NCBI RefSeq assembly: GCF_934630535.1
Contig: NZ_CAKTVU010000001.1
Coordinates: 248,001-312,000, forward strand
Length of the DNA stretch: 64,000 nucleotides
Reading direction: 5' to 3'
From: an uncultured Senegalimassilia sp.
GTDB taxonomy: Bacteria > Actinomycetota > Coriobacteriia > Coriobacteriales > Eggerthellaceae
Of this stretch, positions 1 to 7,818 are shown one piece after another (within the stretch, counting starts at the first letter, position 1; each line of letters starts with the position of its first letter). Under the pieces are notes generated by a model. The model was given only the letters and a program-made list of their open reading frames with translations. It searched no databases and was not told the origin of the DNA. The translations under genes were made by a program, and so were the position numbers.

Positions 1-2017
1 CGAGGGGCTGCCGTGCGTGGTAGCCGGCGGCTCCATCTTCAACCGTGCTCCCGAAGTGGCGCTCATGGTGCGCCTGGCGCAGGCCGTCGCGAACCCAAAA
101 TGGACCTCGGCGCTGTTCGAGGTGCTCTCGAGCGAGCTGTTCGCCCTGTCCGCCGATGATTTGCTGGAGCTGTCCACGGGCATGGACGAGGAGCGCGGCA
201 TTCCCCGCAGACGGGCCTTCGACCAGGGCTTTCGCCATATCGAGCGCAAGGTTGCGGCGGGGCGCGCGGTCTCGCCGGCGCTTGCGGCGTGCGCAAGCCT
301 GATGCGCCGCGCCTCCGAGCAGGTGGGAAACGCGGCGCTTGCCGACATCATGCAGGGCATCGTGGCCGACTCCGGGTGGCTTGCGCGCCTTGAGGCCGCC
401 GGGCCCGAGGGGCTTGCGCGCCTTGAGGCCGCCGGGCCCGAGGGGCTGGCGCGTGCGGGGAACGTGTACAAGGCCATCCGCATGGCGCGCGATATCGAGG
501 CTGCCGACGGCGTGGGGCCTGCGGGCGTGGCCGAGGAGCTGGCGCTGCGCGTGGAGCTTGCCAAGGAGGCGCCGGGCGCGCTGTCGGCCGAAGGCGGCGA
601 TTTCGTCCGCATCATGACCGTCCATGCCAGCAAAGGCCTTGAGTTCCCCATCGTTGCGGTGGCCGAGCTGCGCGACGATGCGGCGCGGTCGCAGGCGCTG
701 GAGTGCTGCTCGATCGAGGGGCGCACCTACGTGTCGCTCGATGGCGGGCACGTGCTCGAGCGCTTGAAGGAGAAGACCTCGTCGCTGGTGTCCAAGAGCG
801 GGTCGTACCAGCCGTTTTGCGAGTTCGATGACGAAGAGCTTGCCGCCATGGTCTCGCGCAGCCAGCTTCCCGCCGACAGGCGCGCGGCCATCAAGCTGCA
901 CGAGGAGCGCGGCGAGGCGGCCGAGTCGCGGCGCCTGCTCTATGTTGCGCTCACGCGCGCGAAGGAGGCCCTTGTGGTGTCCATGCGCGGCAAGTCGTCG
1001 AAGGCCGACGCCACCGGCTTGTCGAAGAGCTGCTGGGGCGATGTGCAATCGGCGCTGGTGGGCGAGGGCTGCGTGTTCGAGCCGGGCGTGAGCATGTTCG
1101 ACTTCGGCGGGCAGCGTCCGGCGCGCGTGGAATGCGTGCACCTGACGCCGGAGAGCGTTGAGAAGCTGCTGGGCCGGGCGAACGGTGCTGCGGACGGTTC
1201 GGCCGCCGGCGGCACGGCGGGCATGATCGCCGTTCCCGTGGTGGGGCCGTACGAGCCCGAGCGGGGCAGGCCCTATGCGGGCGCGCGGGCGAACATGTTC
1301 AGCTATTCCTCCATCGCCGAGGACGCTGCCGGGTTGGCCGACTTCTCCGTGGAAGATGCGGCCGACGATGCCGCCGGCGCTTCCCTGGGCGTGCGGGATG
1401 CCGATGCTGCTACGAGCTTGGGAACGGCGTTTCACCGCTTGGCGCAGCTTGCGGCGCTTGCTTGGCGGCCGGGTTGCGCCCTTGAGCGTCCGGATGCCGC
1501 GCGCCAGCAGGCGTTGGAGCGTTCGTGCGGGCTTTCCGCCGAGCAGCGCGATCGCTTGGATGGGGCGCTCGATCGTTGGTTCGCCAGCGATATAGCGGCG
1601 CGCGCCGGCGCGTGCGAAAGCGTGCGGGCCGAGGCGCCGTTCCTTGTCCGGGTGGGCGGCGCGTGCGATGCGGCTTACCTTGAGGGCGAGATCGACCTTC
1701 TGGGATGCGTCGCCGCCGCCGGCACGCGCGAGCAGCCGGCAGGAAGCGCGCTGGTGGTGGACTACAAGACCGGCGGTTCGCCCGCCGAGGATGCCGAGCA
1801 GCTGCACGAGAAGCACCTGCTGCAGGCAACGTGCTATGCGTATGCGGTGCTGATGGAAGGATATGCCCAGGTGGAGTGCGTGTTCGTGCGCGTCGAGCAG
1901 GACCGCGCCGATGCGCCGGGGCAGCCGCAGACGGTGTCGTATCGTTTTGATGCGGCCGACGCCGACGAGATGGGCCGCGCCCTTGCGCAGGCGTATCATG
2001 GGCACGGTCAGCTTTAG
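1..2017 (+). CDS. addA: UvrD/AddA-type helicase-nuclease, C-terminal part (5' truncated by window edge)
   Basis: The frame is open from the first bases, so the true start lies upstream; at least 671 residues are visible. Superfamily 1 helicase motif V is seen in VRIMTVHASKGLEFP and motif VI in RRLLYVALTRAKE. The C-terminal third carries a RecB-type PD-(D/E)XK nuclease signature (GTAFHRLAQ, EGEIDLLG, LVVDYKTGG). This order matches AddA, the Gram-positive RecBCD counterpart that resects double-strand breaks with AddB. AddB would be expected just upstream, outside the window. A tandem repeat sits in the insert between motifs. AddA rather than another UvrD/RecB fusion is an inference from the nuclease domain. 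Confidence 0.85.
   Translation, partial: EGLPCVVAGGSIFNRAPEVALMVRLAQAVANPKWTSALFEVLSSELFALSADDLLELSTGMDEERGIPRRRAFDQGFRHIERKVAAGRAVSPALAACASLMRRASEQVGNAALADIMQGIVADSGWLARLEAAGPEGLARLEAAGPEGLARAGNVYKAIRMARDIEAADGVGPAGVAEELALRVELAKEAPGALSAEGGDFVRIMTVHASKGLEFPIVAVAELRDDAARSQALECCSIEGRTYVSLDGGHVLERLKEKTSSLVSKSGSYQPFCEFDDEELAAMVSRSQLPADRRAAIKLHEERGEAAESRRLLYVALTRAKEALVVSMRGKSSKADATGLSKSCWGDVQSALVGEGCVFEPGVSMFDFGGQRPARVECVHLTPESVEKLLGRANGAADGSAAGGTAGMIAVPVVGPYEPERGRPYAGARANMFSYSSIAEDAAGLADFSVEDAADDAAGASLGVRDADAATSLGTAFHRLAQLAALAWRPGCALERPDAARQQALERSCGLSAEQRDRLDGALDRWFASDIAARAGACESVRAEAPFLVRVGGACDAAYLEGEIDLLGCVAAAGTREQPAGSALVVDYKTGGSPAEDAEQLHEKHLLQATCYAYAVLMEGYAQVECVFVRVEQDRADAPGQPQTVSYRFDAADADEMGRALAQAYHGHGQL
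378..443 (+). repeat. 33-bp in-frame tandem duplication inside the helicase gene
   Basis: Two exact 33-bp copies (378-410 and 411-443) each encode the 11-residue unit GLARLEAAGPE. A third, diverged start of the unit (GLARAG) follows. The duplication keeps the frame and lies between helicase motifs, away from catalytic residues. Confidence 0.9.
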
Positions 2018-2036
2018 GATTTGAAGGGACGTTTGC

Positions 2037-2378
2037 GTGAACATCCAGATTTTCGGCACGAAGAAAAGCTTCGATACGAAGAAGGCCCAGCGCTACTTCA
2101 AGGAGCGCCGCATCAGCTTCCAGCTCATCGACCTGAAGGAAAAGGGCATGAGCAAAGGTGAGCTGCAGTCGGTGACCAACGCCGTCGGCGGTCTTGACAA
2201 GCTGATCAACCCCGATGCCAAGGACGCCGATACCGTGGCTTTGCTGCAGTATCTGGCGGCTGATCAGAAGTTCGAGAAGGTGCTCGACAACCAGCAGGTG
2301 CTGTGCGAGCCGGTCGTCCGCAACGGCAAGAAGGCCACGGTCGGCTATCAGCCCGATGTGTGGAAGGGCTGGGAGTAG
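2037..2378 (+). CDS. ArsC/Spx-family protein lacking the catalytic cysteine
   Basis: A 113-residue protein with the size and fold pattern of the ArsC/YffB thioredoxin-like family: an N-terminal beta strand and GTKK loop, then DTKKAQRYF, and a C-terminal PVVRNGKKATVGYQPDVW that matches the family's cis-Pro region and end. The family Cys (as in KNCDTIKKA of YffB) is replaced: this protein reads KKSFDTKKA, and the only Cys is at about residue 86. A redox or arsenate reductase activity is therefore doubtful; an Spx-like or adaptor role is possible. GTG start at 2037 with GAAGGG seven bases upstream. It follows the addA-like gene by 19 bp, so co-transcription is likely. Confidence 0.8.
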   Translation: MNIQIFGTKKSFDTKKAQRYFKERRISFQLIDLKEKGMSKGELQSVTNAVGGLDKLINPDAKDADTVALLQYLAADQKFEKVLDNQQVLCEPVVRNGKKATVGYQPDVWKGWE

Positions 2379-2433
2379 GGCTTTCGGCGCACGTGCTAGT
2401 TGTTGCCGGGGATTTATCGGTCGTCGGTATGAA

Positions 2434-2476
2434 AAAGGGGACCCGGTTGCCATCGTCGGCAGCCGGGTCCCCTTTG
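2434..2476. terminator. Bidirectional stem-loop between convergent genes
   Basis: An inverted repeat (AAAGGGGACCCGG ... CCGGGTCCCCTTT) with A and T runs on its two flanks sits between the convergent ArsC-like and PAP2 genes. It can serve both strands. Confidence 0.8.
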
Positions 2477-2506
2477 CTGTGTGCGCGGGTTCGTTTGGGC
2501 TTGCGG

Positions 2507-3208
2507 TTAGCGCCTTGCGTGCTTTCCGCGCGAGGCTTTGCCGTAGCTGGCGAACGCTATGGCGTGGTAGATGGCCACCAGGGCCGCGCCGAGCAGGATG
2601 CCGCCGAGGATGTCGGTGGCCCAGTGAACGCCGGCCATGGCGCGTGCGGCAACGATGCCCACCATGGCAGCCGCGCAGATGATCAGGGCCGCGGTGCGCA
2701 AACCCCCTTGGCGGATGCGATGCACGGCCTGGATCATGGCCGTACCGCACATGGTGACGGCAAGCAGCGTGTGCGACGAGGGGAACGACGGCTCGCAAAC
2801 GCCGTCTTCCAGGATGGGGCGGTTGTTGGGCGAGATGCAGTTGAACAGCACGTATAGCACCAGCATGGCGCCGTAGGTTCCCAGCAGCAGCCAAAGGTCG
2901 CGGTCGACCCCGCCGCGGCTTCGGAAGCGGATCAGCTGTTTGCAGCCGACTATGGCGAGCATGAGCGCGCCGGCGGCCGGCACGATGAGCAACGCGTTGG
3001 ACAGCTTCTCCATAAGGTCGCTCTGTCCGAGGATGGCGCGCGCGTCTAGGTTGAAGGTGGCAAGGCCCACCAAGCTGCCATCGCCGGCGATAGGCTGGCG
3101 GTCTACGAACACGAGCGAAACCGTGAGCGCGGCGAACAGCGCAAGGAACACGCCTGCGGCTATGGCGGAGGCGTGCGCGGCGGTGCGGTTGTGCATGAAA
3201 ACTCCCAT
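2507..3208 (-). CDS. PAP2-superfamily membrane phosphatase
   Basis: A 233-residue integral membrane protein with about six hydrophobic segments. The PAP2 phosphatase motifs are present: NNRPI (C1 region), PSFPSSHT (C2) and ARAMAGVHWATDILGG (C3, with the catalytic His and Asp). Such proteins dephosphorylate lipid phosphates such as phosphatidylglycerol phosphate or undecaprenyl pyrophosphate at the membrane. The start is placed at ATG 3208 (GAAGG four bases upstream); ATG 3196, preceded by GGGAG, is equally plausible. A triple 11-bp repeat lies immediately upstream and suggests response-regulator control, perhaps tied to phosphate or envelope stress. The substrate cannot be read from sequence. 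Confidence 0.85.
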   Translation of the reverse strand: MGVFMHNRTAAHASAIAAGVFLALFAALTVSLVFVDRQPIAGDGSLVGLATFNLDARAILGQSDLMEKLSNALLIVPAAGALMLAIVGCKQLIRFRSRGGVDRDLWLLLGTYGAMLVLYVLFNCISPNNRPILEDGVCEPSFPSSHTLLAVTMCGTAMIQAVHRIRQGGLRTAALIICAAAMVGIVAARAMAGVHWATDILGGILLGAALVAIYHAIAFASYGKASRGKHARR

Positions 3209-3216
3209 CTGGCCTT

Positions 3217-3249
3217 CGAATGTAAAGAGAAGGTAAGGAGATGGTAAAG
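3217..3249 (-). promoter_or_regulatory. Three 11-bp direct repeats (OmpR/PhoB-type operator) before the PAP2 gene
   Basis: On the plus strand three units are in perfect 11-bp register: CGAATGTAAAG (3217-3227), AGAAGGTAAGG (3228-3238) and AGATGGTAAAG (3239-3249). Helical-turn-spaced direct repeats are the usual target of winged-helix response regulators. The same array occurs at 12097-12129 before another minus-strand envelope gene. The array ends only 8 bp from the chosen start codon, so either transcription starts very close to the gene or the site represses. Confidence 0.6.
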
Positions 3250-3290
3250 CCCAACGCATCCCGCACGGGGCCGACCGCGCGATTTCGAGG

Positions 3291-3333
3291 AATTCTGCAG
3301 AAAGCGAAATGGACGGGAGAAGTTCTGGGCGGG
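3291..3333 (+). repeat. Intergenic repeat, copy A (TTCTGCAGAA ... AGTTCTGGGCGG)
   Basis: An intergenic element with a TTCTGCAGAA head and an AGTTCTGGGCGG tail about 20 bp later. Related copies cluster at 8754-8953. No coding potential is seen. Confidence 0.5.
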
Positions 3334-3342
3334 CGTGCCCGT

Positions 3343-3858
3343 TTAGCCGAGGGTGCAGGCGAACAGGCAGGCGGGGTTGCCTTGGGCGGCGTTTTGCTTG
3401 AAGCGTTGCACCAGCTCAAGGCGCGATTGCGTGGACGTCGCCAGCGGTTGGGGAAGGGCGTCCGGGGCAAACCAGCCCACTTCCAGGCTCTCGTCGTCGG
3501 CCACGCGGGGCTGCGCGTTGCCGCCTTCGCGGGGTCGGCAGAGAAACAGCAGGTCCATGTACTGGCATTGATCGCCGTTGGCGTAGGTGACCATGTACGG
3601 CGATGACTTCACGCTGACCAGGCTTACGGGCTCGATGTCGACGCCTGTTTCCTCAAGGGCCTCCCGCACGCAGGTGTCGGCCGGCTCCTCGGCGGGCTCC
3701 ACGATGCCGTAGACGAGCGCCCACTGCCCGGTGTCGGCGCGCTTGCCCAGCAGGATGCGGCCCTGGGCGTCCTCCACATAGGCGGTGATGCCGGTGAGCC
3801 ACAGCGGGTCGTTGCCGATCTTCGCGCGCAGGTTGGTGATGAATTCAGGCGTTGACAT
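3343..3858 (-). CDS. NUDIX hydrolase
   Basis: A 171-residue protein with a complete Nudix box: G at GIVEPAEEP followed by REALEETGV, matching GX5EX7REUXEEXGU. The core around residues 20-140 resembles NAD-diphosphatase or ADP-ribose pyrophosphatase-type housekeeping Nudix enzymes; the substrate cannot be called. It reads toward the PAP2 gene on the same strand but is separated by about 135 bp containing the repeat and operator, so it need not be an operon partner. Confidence 0.88.
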   Translation of the reverse strand: MSTPEFITNLRAKIGNDPLWLTGITAYVEDAQGRILLGKRADTGQWALVYGIVEPAEEPADTCVREALEETGVDIEPVSLVSVKSSPYMVTYANGDQCQYMDLLFLCRPREGGNAQPRVADDESLEVGWFAPDALPQPLATSTQSRLELVQRFKQNAAQGNPACLFACTLG

Positions 3859-3968
3859 GGGGCGTTCCTTCCAGATGCTGCGCTGCCCGCCGGTTGGGCG
3901 GGCAGTCGGGATAAGGTGGGTTGGCGGAGCGCCGCGAACGGGCTCCGATATGGTGCTGCGGGCAGCGG

Positions 3969-4280
3969 TTACACGAACTTCACGGCGGTGCCGTATGCCA
4001 GCATCTCGATGGTGCCGGGGTTGATGGAGCCGCTGGAGAAGCGCATGGCCACCACGGCGTCCGCGCCGATGCGCTCGGCCTCGGCGATCATGCGGCTCTC
4101 CGCCACGGTGCGGGCCTGGTCGGTCATCTCGGTGTACGACTTGATCTCGCCGCCTACCAGCTCTTTCATGCCGGCCATCATGTCGCGGCCGATATGGCGC
4201 GAGGTGACGATGTTGCCGCGTACCAACCCGAGGACTTGGACGTTTTGACCGGGTACCACGTCTGCAGAGGTGACGATCAT
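3969..4280 (-). CDS. YbjQ/UPF0145 family protein
   Basis: A 103-residue protein that matches the YbjQ (UPF0145) family along its whole length: N-terminal MIVTSADVVPG, the central VRGNIVTSRHIGRD, and the C-terminal IGADAVVAMRF and EMLAYGTAVKF. The family forms small beta-rich oligomers of unknown function, sometimes called heavy-metal-binding-like. The start at 4280 is supported by AAAGGAG six to seven bases upstream. It is transcribed in the same direction as the NUDIX gene 110 bp away. Confidence 0.88.
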   Translation of the reverse strand: MIVTSADVVPGQNVQVLGLVRGNIVTSRHIGRDMMAGMKELVGGEIKSYTEMTDQARTVAESRMIAEAERIGADAVVAMRFSSGSINPGTIEMLAYGTAVKFV

Positions 4281-4565
4281 GGGAGGCTCCTTTGCGTTTG
4301 GGGCGGATGCGGCGGTGCGGTGAAGCGCGTTGCCGCGTTGTTGCTGATATTGTAGCGCAGCCCTGTGGTCGTCCTGTGGCCCTGCGCGTTCATCGGCGGG
4401 TCGGGTTCGGTTGTGCCGCGGTTTGCGGCGTTCGCCGCTTGCGCGTGCGTTTGGCCAGATAGGGGGCTTGTCGGGGCATGGCGGCGAGCGTATCTTGAAC
4501 CCGAATGAAAAGTTGCGGTTTGCAGGGAATCGGCCGCGGTTTGCGCCAAGGCAAGGAGGGAACCT

Positions 4566-5387
4566 ATGGCGAAGGGAAGCGTCATCGCATGCAAGATATG
4601 CGTTGCGGCGTTTGCGTGCGCGCTGGCGGCCTCTGCCGTGTGCGGCTGCGCTTCGGGCGGCGATAGCCCGCAGGCGCCCGAAGCGCAGGAGCAGGAGCGG
4701 TTCGAGAACGTGGCCGACGTGCCGCGCGACGGTTCTGCCGACCAGGAGCTGGCGCAGCCTTCCGAAGGGGAGGCCGCGCAGCAGAAGCAGGCGCAAACGG
4801 TCGAGGAGCTGCGTGCGAAGCTTTCCATCGCCGATTTGTCGCAGGAGCAGTTCGTGCATGGGCAAAAGCCTGCCGAATGCCAGAAGTACATCGTGCTCCA
4901 TGACACCGAGGGCGACAACGATGCCGCATCGGTGGTGAGCTACTGGGCGGGCAACGGCAACCTGGTGGCCGCCCACTTCATCGTGAACAAGGACGGCTCC
5001 GTGGCGCAATGTGCGCCGCTCGACGCCATCGTGCATCATGCGGGATACGGCGATACGGGGCATAACGCGCAGTTCGGCGTTGAGAACGAGTCGCGCGACG
5101 ACAAGCTGGGCACCGTTCCCATCGGCTCGGCCATGGCAGATTACGGCATGAACTCGTACTCGGTGGGCATCGAGATGGTGCACGTGGGCGGTTCCGGCGA
5201 TTATCCGCAGGCCCAGCTTCAGGCGCTCGATGACCTGATCGCCTGCATCGACGCCTATTACGGGTTCGAAAGCGCTATCATCGACCACAAGGCCTGGCGA
5301 ACGGGGAATTCGGATACGTCCGAGGAATTCGCCGGCTATCTGAGGAACTATCAGGAAGCACGCACGCACGACGGTACGGCGCGCTAG
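4566..5387 (+). CDS. N-acetylmuramoyl-L-alanine amidase-like lipoprotein (Amidase_2)
   Basis: A 273-residue lipoprotein. It has an N-terminal hydrophobic segment ending in a lipobox-like AVCGC near residue 28, a Glu/Gln-rich linker to about residue 85, then an Amidase_2/PGRP fold: YIVLHDTEGD (first zinc His), AAHFIVNKDG, HHAGYGDTG, VGIEMVHVG and a C-terminal DHKAW. This family cleaves the bond between MurNAc and L-Ala in peptidoglycan. It would be tethered outside the membrane. A role in wall remodelling is inferred. AAGGAGG precedes the start. Confidence 0.85.
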   Translation: MAKGSVIACKICVAAFACALAASAVCGCASGGDSPQAPEAQEQERFENVADVPRDGSADQELAQPSEGEAAQQKQAQTVEELRAKLSIADLSQEQFVHGQKPAECQKYIVLHDTEGDNDAASVVSYWAGNGNLVAAHFIVNKDGSVAQCAPLDAIVHHAGYGDTGHNAQFGVENESRDDKLGTVPIGSAMADYGMNSYSVGIEMVHVGGSGDYPQAQLQALDDLIACIDAYYGFESAIIDHKAWRTGNSDTSEEFAGYLRNYQEARTHDGTAR

Positions 5388-5438
5388 CTTTCGGCGACGA
5401 CGCCAAGCGGCGCTTAACTGGAAGGGAAGGGATCTGAC

Positions 5439-6962
5439 ATGTTCTGCCCCCATTGCGGAGCCTCGGTCAAAGACGGTGACGCGTTCTGCTCATCGTGCGG
5501 CAAGGCTCTAAGCTCGGCGACCAGCGGCAACGCGTCCGCTTCGGGCGCTGCTGCAACCGGTAACGCTTCTTCGAAGAAATCCATCGGCGATATCCCGACC
5601 ATTTGGGTGGTTGCGGCGATTGTCGCAATAGCTGTGGCGCTGTATTTCCTGTGGCCCGGCGGCGATGACGCCTCAGATGCCGATTCGAGCACCGATCAGA
5701 CGCCGACGACGACGGTGCAGCAGCCCGCGGCGTCAAGCCAGTCCGCAACCACGTCCTCGGAGCCGAAAAGCCCGCTAACCATGTTCGTGTCGCAGGTGGA
5801 CAATTCCGCGTATCCGCAGGTCACCCTGTATACGAAGATAGCCGATCAGGCGGGTTCCACGCCTGGCGGCCTTGACGCGTCGCAGTTCACCGTCACGGAA
5901 ACCGATTCGTCCGGTTCGCAGTATGAGGCGATGGTGGAGCAGGTGGTCCCGCTTGCCGTGGGCGATGCCATGAACATTAACCTGGTGGTCGACCAGAGCG
6001 GTTCCATGAGGTCGCGCAGCAAGATGGACAGCGCCAAGATGGCGGCAAGCTCGTTCGTCGACGAGATGGTGAAAACCCAAGGCAACGTGGCAGAGATCAC
6101 CTCGTTCAACGATTACGTGTACAACCGCCAGCCGTTCACCTCGAGCGCGGCGCTGCTCAACAGCGCCATCGACGCGGTTTCGCCCACCGGCGAGACGGCG
6201 CTTTACGACGCGCTGTACTGGGCGCTGCAGCGCACGAACCTGAAGTCGGGCTCGCGCGTGGTCATCGCGTTCACCGATGGCGAGGAGAACAGCAGCCACT
6301 ACAGCCTGAACGACGTCATCACGCTGTCCCAGCAAACGGGCATCCCCGTTTACATCGTGGGCGTGGGCGGCGATGTGAATCGCAGCTCGCTGCAGTCGCT
6401 GGCGTCAAGCTGCAACGGCACGTACTACGATGCGGCGTCGGACGACTTGGCGCAGGCGCTTCGCCAGATCTACCAGTCTATCTACGACGATCAGCGCTCC
6501 ATGTGCCGCGTGGTGTTCACCTCCACGTGCCCCGGCAGCACGTCCGCCACGCGCACCGTGTTGCTGAGCTGCGCGGATTCGGGCCCGTTCGCAGGGCAGA
6601 TCTCGCATACGTACGTGCCCGTGACCAGCATCTCCTCCTATGACACCAGCGTGAGCTCGCAGGATTACGTGCTGCCCGGCAGCGCTTCGAAGTACTACTC
6701 GCGCTCCGAGTTGGAGAAGATGTCGCTGTGGGAGCTCTACCTTGCGCGCAACGAGATATTCGCGCGCCACGGCCGTGGCTTCAAGAACCAGGACCTGACC
6801 GATTACTTCGCCACGAAGCGCTGGTACACGCAGACGTACACGCCCGAGGAGTTCGATGCCATATCCTCCTCGCAGCTCAACGACTACGAGCTGAAGAACG
6901 TGCAGACCATGTACGAGATCGAGCAGAGCCGCAATTCCCCGTATCTGGAGACGGCGAAGTAG
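5439..6962 (+). CDS. Zinc-ribbon, transmembrane, VWA and YARHG domain protein
   Basis: A 507-residue modular protein. Residues 1-25 form a zinc ribbon (CPHCG ... CSSCG). A transmembrane helix follows at about 50-70, then a Ser/Thr-rich linker. A von Willebrand A domain spans about 170-360 with the MIDAS motif VVDQSGSM and TDGEENS. The C-terminus (about 405-490) is a YARHG domain (LYLARNEIFARHGRGFKNQDL), usually extracellular and found near cell-wall proteins. The ribbon is thus cytoplasmic and the VWA-YARHG part outside. It may bind peptidoglycan or an adhesive ligand; the function is unknown. It follows the amidase gene by 51 bp and could be co-transcribed. Confidence 0.85.
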   Translation: MFCPHCGASVKDGDAFCSSCGKALSSATSGNASASGAAATGNASSKKSIGDIPTIWVVAAIVAIAVALYFLWPGGDDASDADSSTDQTPTTTVQQPAASSQSATTSSEPKSPLTMFVSQVDNSAYPQVTLYTKIADQAGSTPGGLDASQFTVTETDSSGSQYEAMVEQVVPLAVGDAMNINLVVDQSGSMRSRSKMDSAKMAASSFVDEMVKTQGNVAEITSFNDYVYNRQPFTSSAALLNSAIDAVSPTGETALYDALYWALQRTNLKSGSRVVIAFTDGEENSSHYSLNDVITLSQQTGIPVYIVGVGGDVNRSSLQSLASSCNGTYYDAASDDLAQALRQIYQSIYDDQRSMCRVVFTSTCPGSTSATRTVLLSCADSGPFAGQISHTYVPVTSISSYDTSVSSQDYVLPGSASKYYSRSELEKMSLWELYLARNEIFARHGRGFKNQDLTDYFATKRWYTQTYTPEEFDAISSSQLNDYELKNVQTMYEIEQSRNSPYLETAK

Positions 6963-6986
6963 GCTGGTGCAATCGCCTGAAACCAG

Positions 6987-7022
6987 GAAGGCCCGCGGTT
7001 CGTGCCGCGGGCCTTCTTGCTG
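6987..7022. terminator. Rho-independent terminator
   Basis: A perfect 12-bp stem (GAAGGCCCGCGG / CCGCGGGCCTTC) with a 6-base loop, followed by TTGC and further T-rich sequence. It lies between the converging VWA gene and radical SAM gene. Confidence 0.85.
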
Positions 7023-7052
7023 TTCGGGTTGTTGTTTGGAACGTGCCAGGCC

Positions 7053-7691
7053 TTACGAGTTCACCCAGGCGCGGATGCGGTAGCGCACGCCCAGCTCGTC
7101 GCAGATGCGTTGGCAAGCGGCTTCATCCTCGTGGCTGATGGTGGTTTCAACGGTGGTCATCACGACGTTGGGCACGTATTTGCGCACTTCACGGGCGAAG
7201 TCGAGCATGCCCGGGAACGCCGCGTCGCCGAAGCGGCTGCGCACGATGGCGGCGTACTCGTCGGCGTTGGGGGTGTTCAGGCTGATGGAGACCGTGTCCA
7301 CGATGCCCTCGAACTCCGGCGCGATATCGCGGCCGCAGATCAGGCTGCCCTGGCCGTTGGTGTTCACGCGCACGGGCAGGTTGTAGCGGCGCTTCACCTC
7401 GGCGGCCACGCGCTTGAGCGTGTCGAAGGCGCAGGTGGGCTCGCCGTAGCCGCAGAAGACCACCTCTTCGTAGCGGCTCATGTCCTGTTCGTCGAACGCG
7501 GCCATGACTTCCTCGAAGGAGGGCTCATGGTCGAGCCACAGGTTGTTCTCGCCGCCTTCGCCGTCCTGGCCCACACCGTCGGCGGTTTGGCGGATGCAGA
7601 AGGTGCAGGCGCAGCTGCAGCGGTTCGTCAGGTTGACGTAGAGCCCGTTGTGCACGGGATATACGATGGTCTCGGCTTTCGTTTTCGCCAT
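7053..7691 (-). CDS. TatD-associated-type radical SAM protein
   Basis: A 212-residue short radical SAM protein. The CX3CX2C cluster motif is in NRCSCACTFC near residue 25, followed by the SAM-binding GYGEPT around residue 100 and a VNTNGQG strand. Length and the N-terminal NGLYVNLTNRC match the small family often linked to TatD hydrolases. No TatD gene is next to it here. The substrate is unknown. A pyridoxamine kinase gene lies upstream on the same strand, 127 bp away. Confidence 0.8.
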   Translation of the reverse strand: MAKTKAETIVYPVHNGLYVNLTNRCSCACTFCIRQTADGVGQDGEGGENNLWLDHEPSFEEVMAAFDEQDMSRYEEVVFCGYGEPTCAFDTLKRVAAEVKRRYNLPVRVNTNGQGSLICGRDIAPEFEGIVDTVSISLNTPNADEYAAIVRSRFGDAAFPGMLDFAREVRKYVPNVVMTTVETTISHEDEAACQRICDELGVRYRIRAWVNS

Positions 7692-7818
7692 GATGAGCTT
7701 CTTTCGCTTGAGGTGGGGGGCGAAGGGTGCGGCTCGCCTTCCCGCTTACGTTCAGGGTACGCCTTGTGGTGCGTTTGCTGCAAGGCTTGCGCCTGCGGCC
7801 GGTGCGCGGTGCGCGATG

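Noticed and set aside
1410..3470. A 686-codon minus-strand frame
   Set aside because: Runs antisense to addA and the ArsC-like gene and out of frame through PAP2 and NUDIX; no domain-like sequence.
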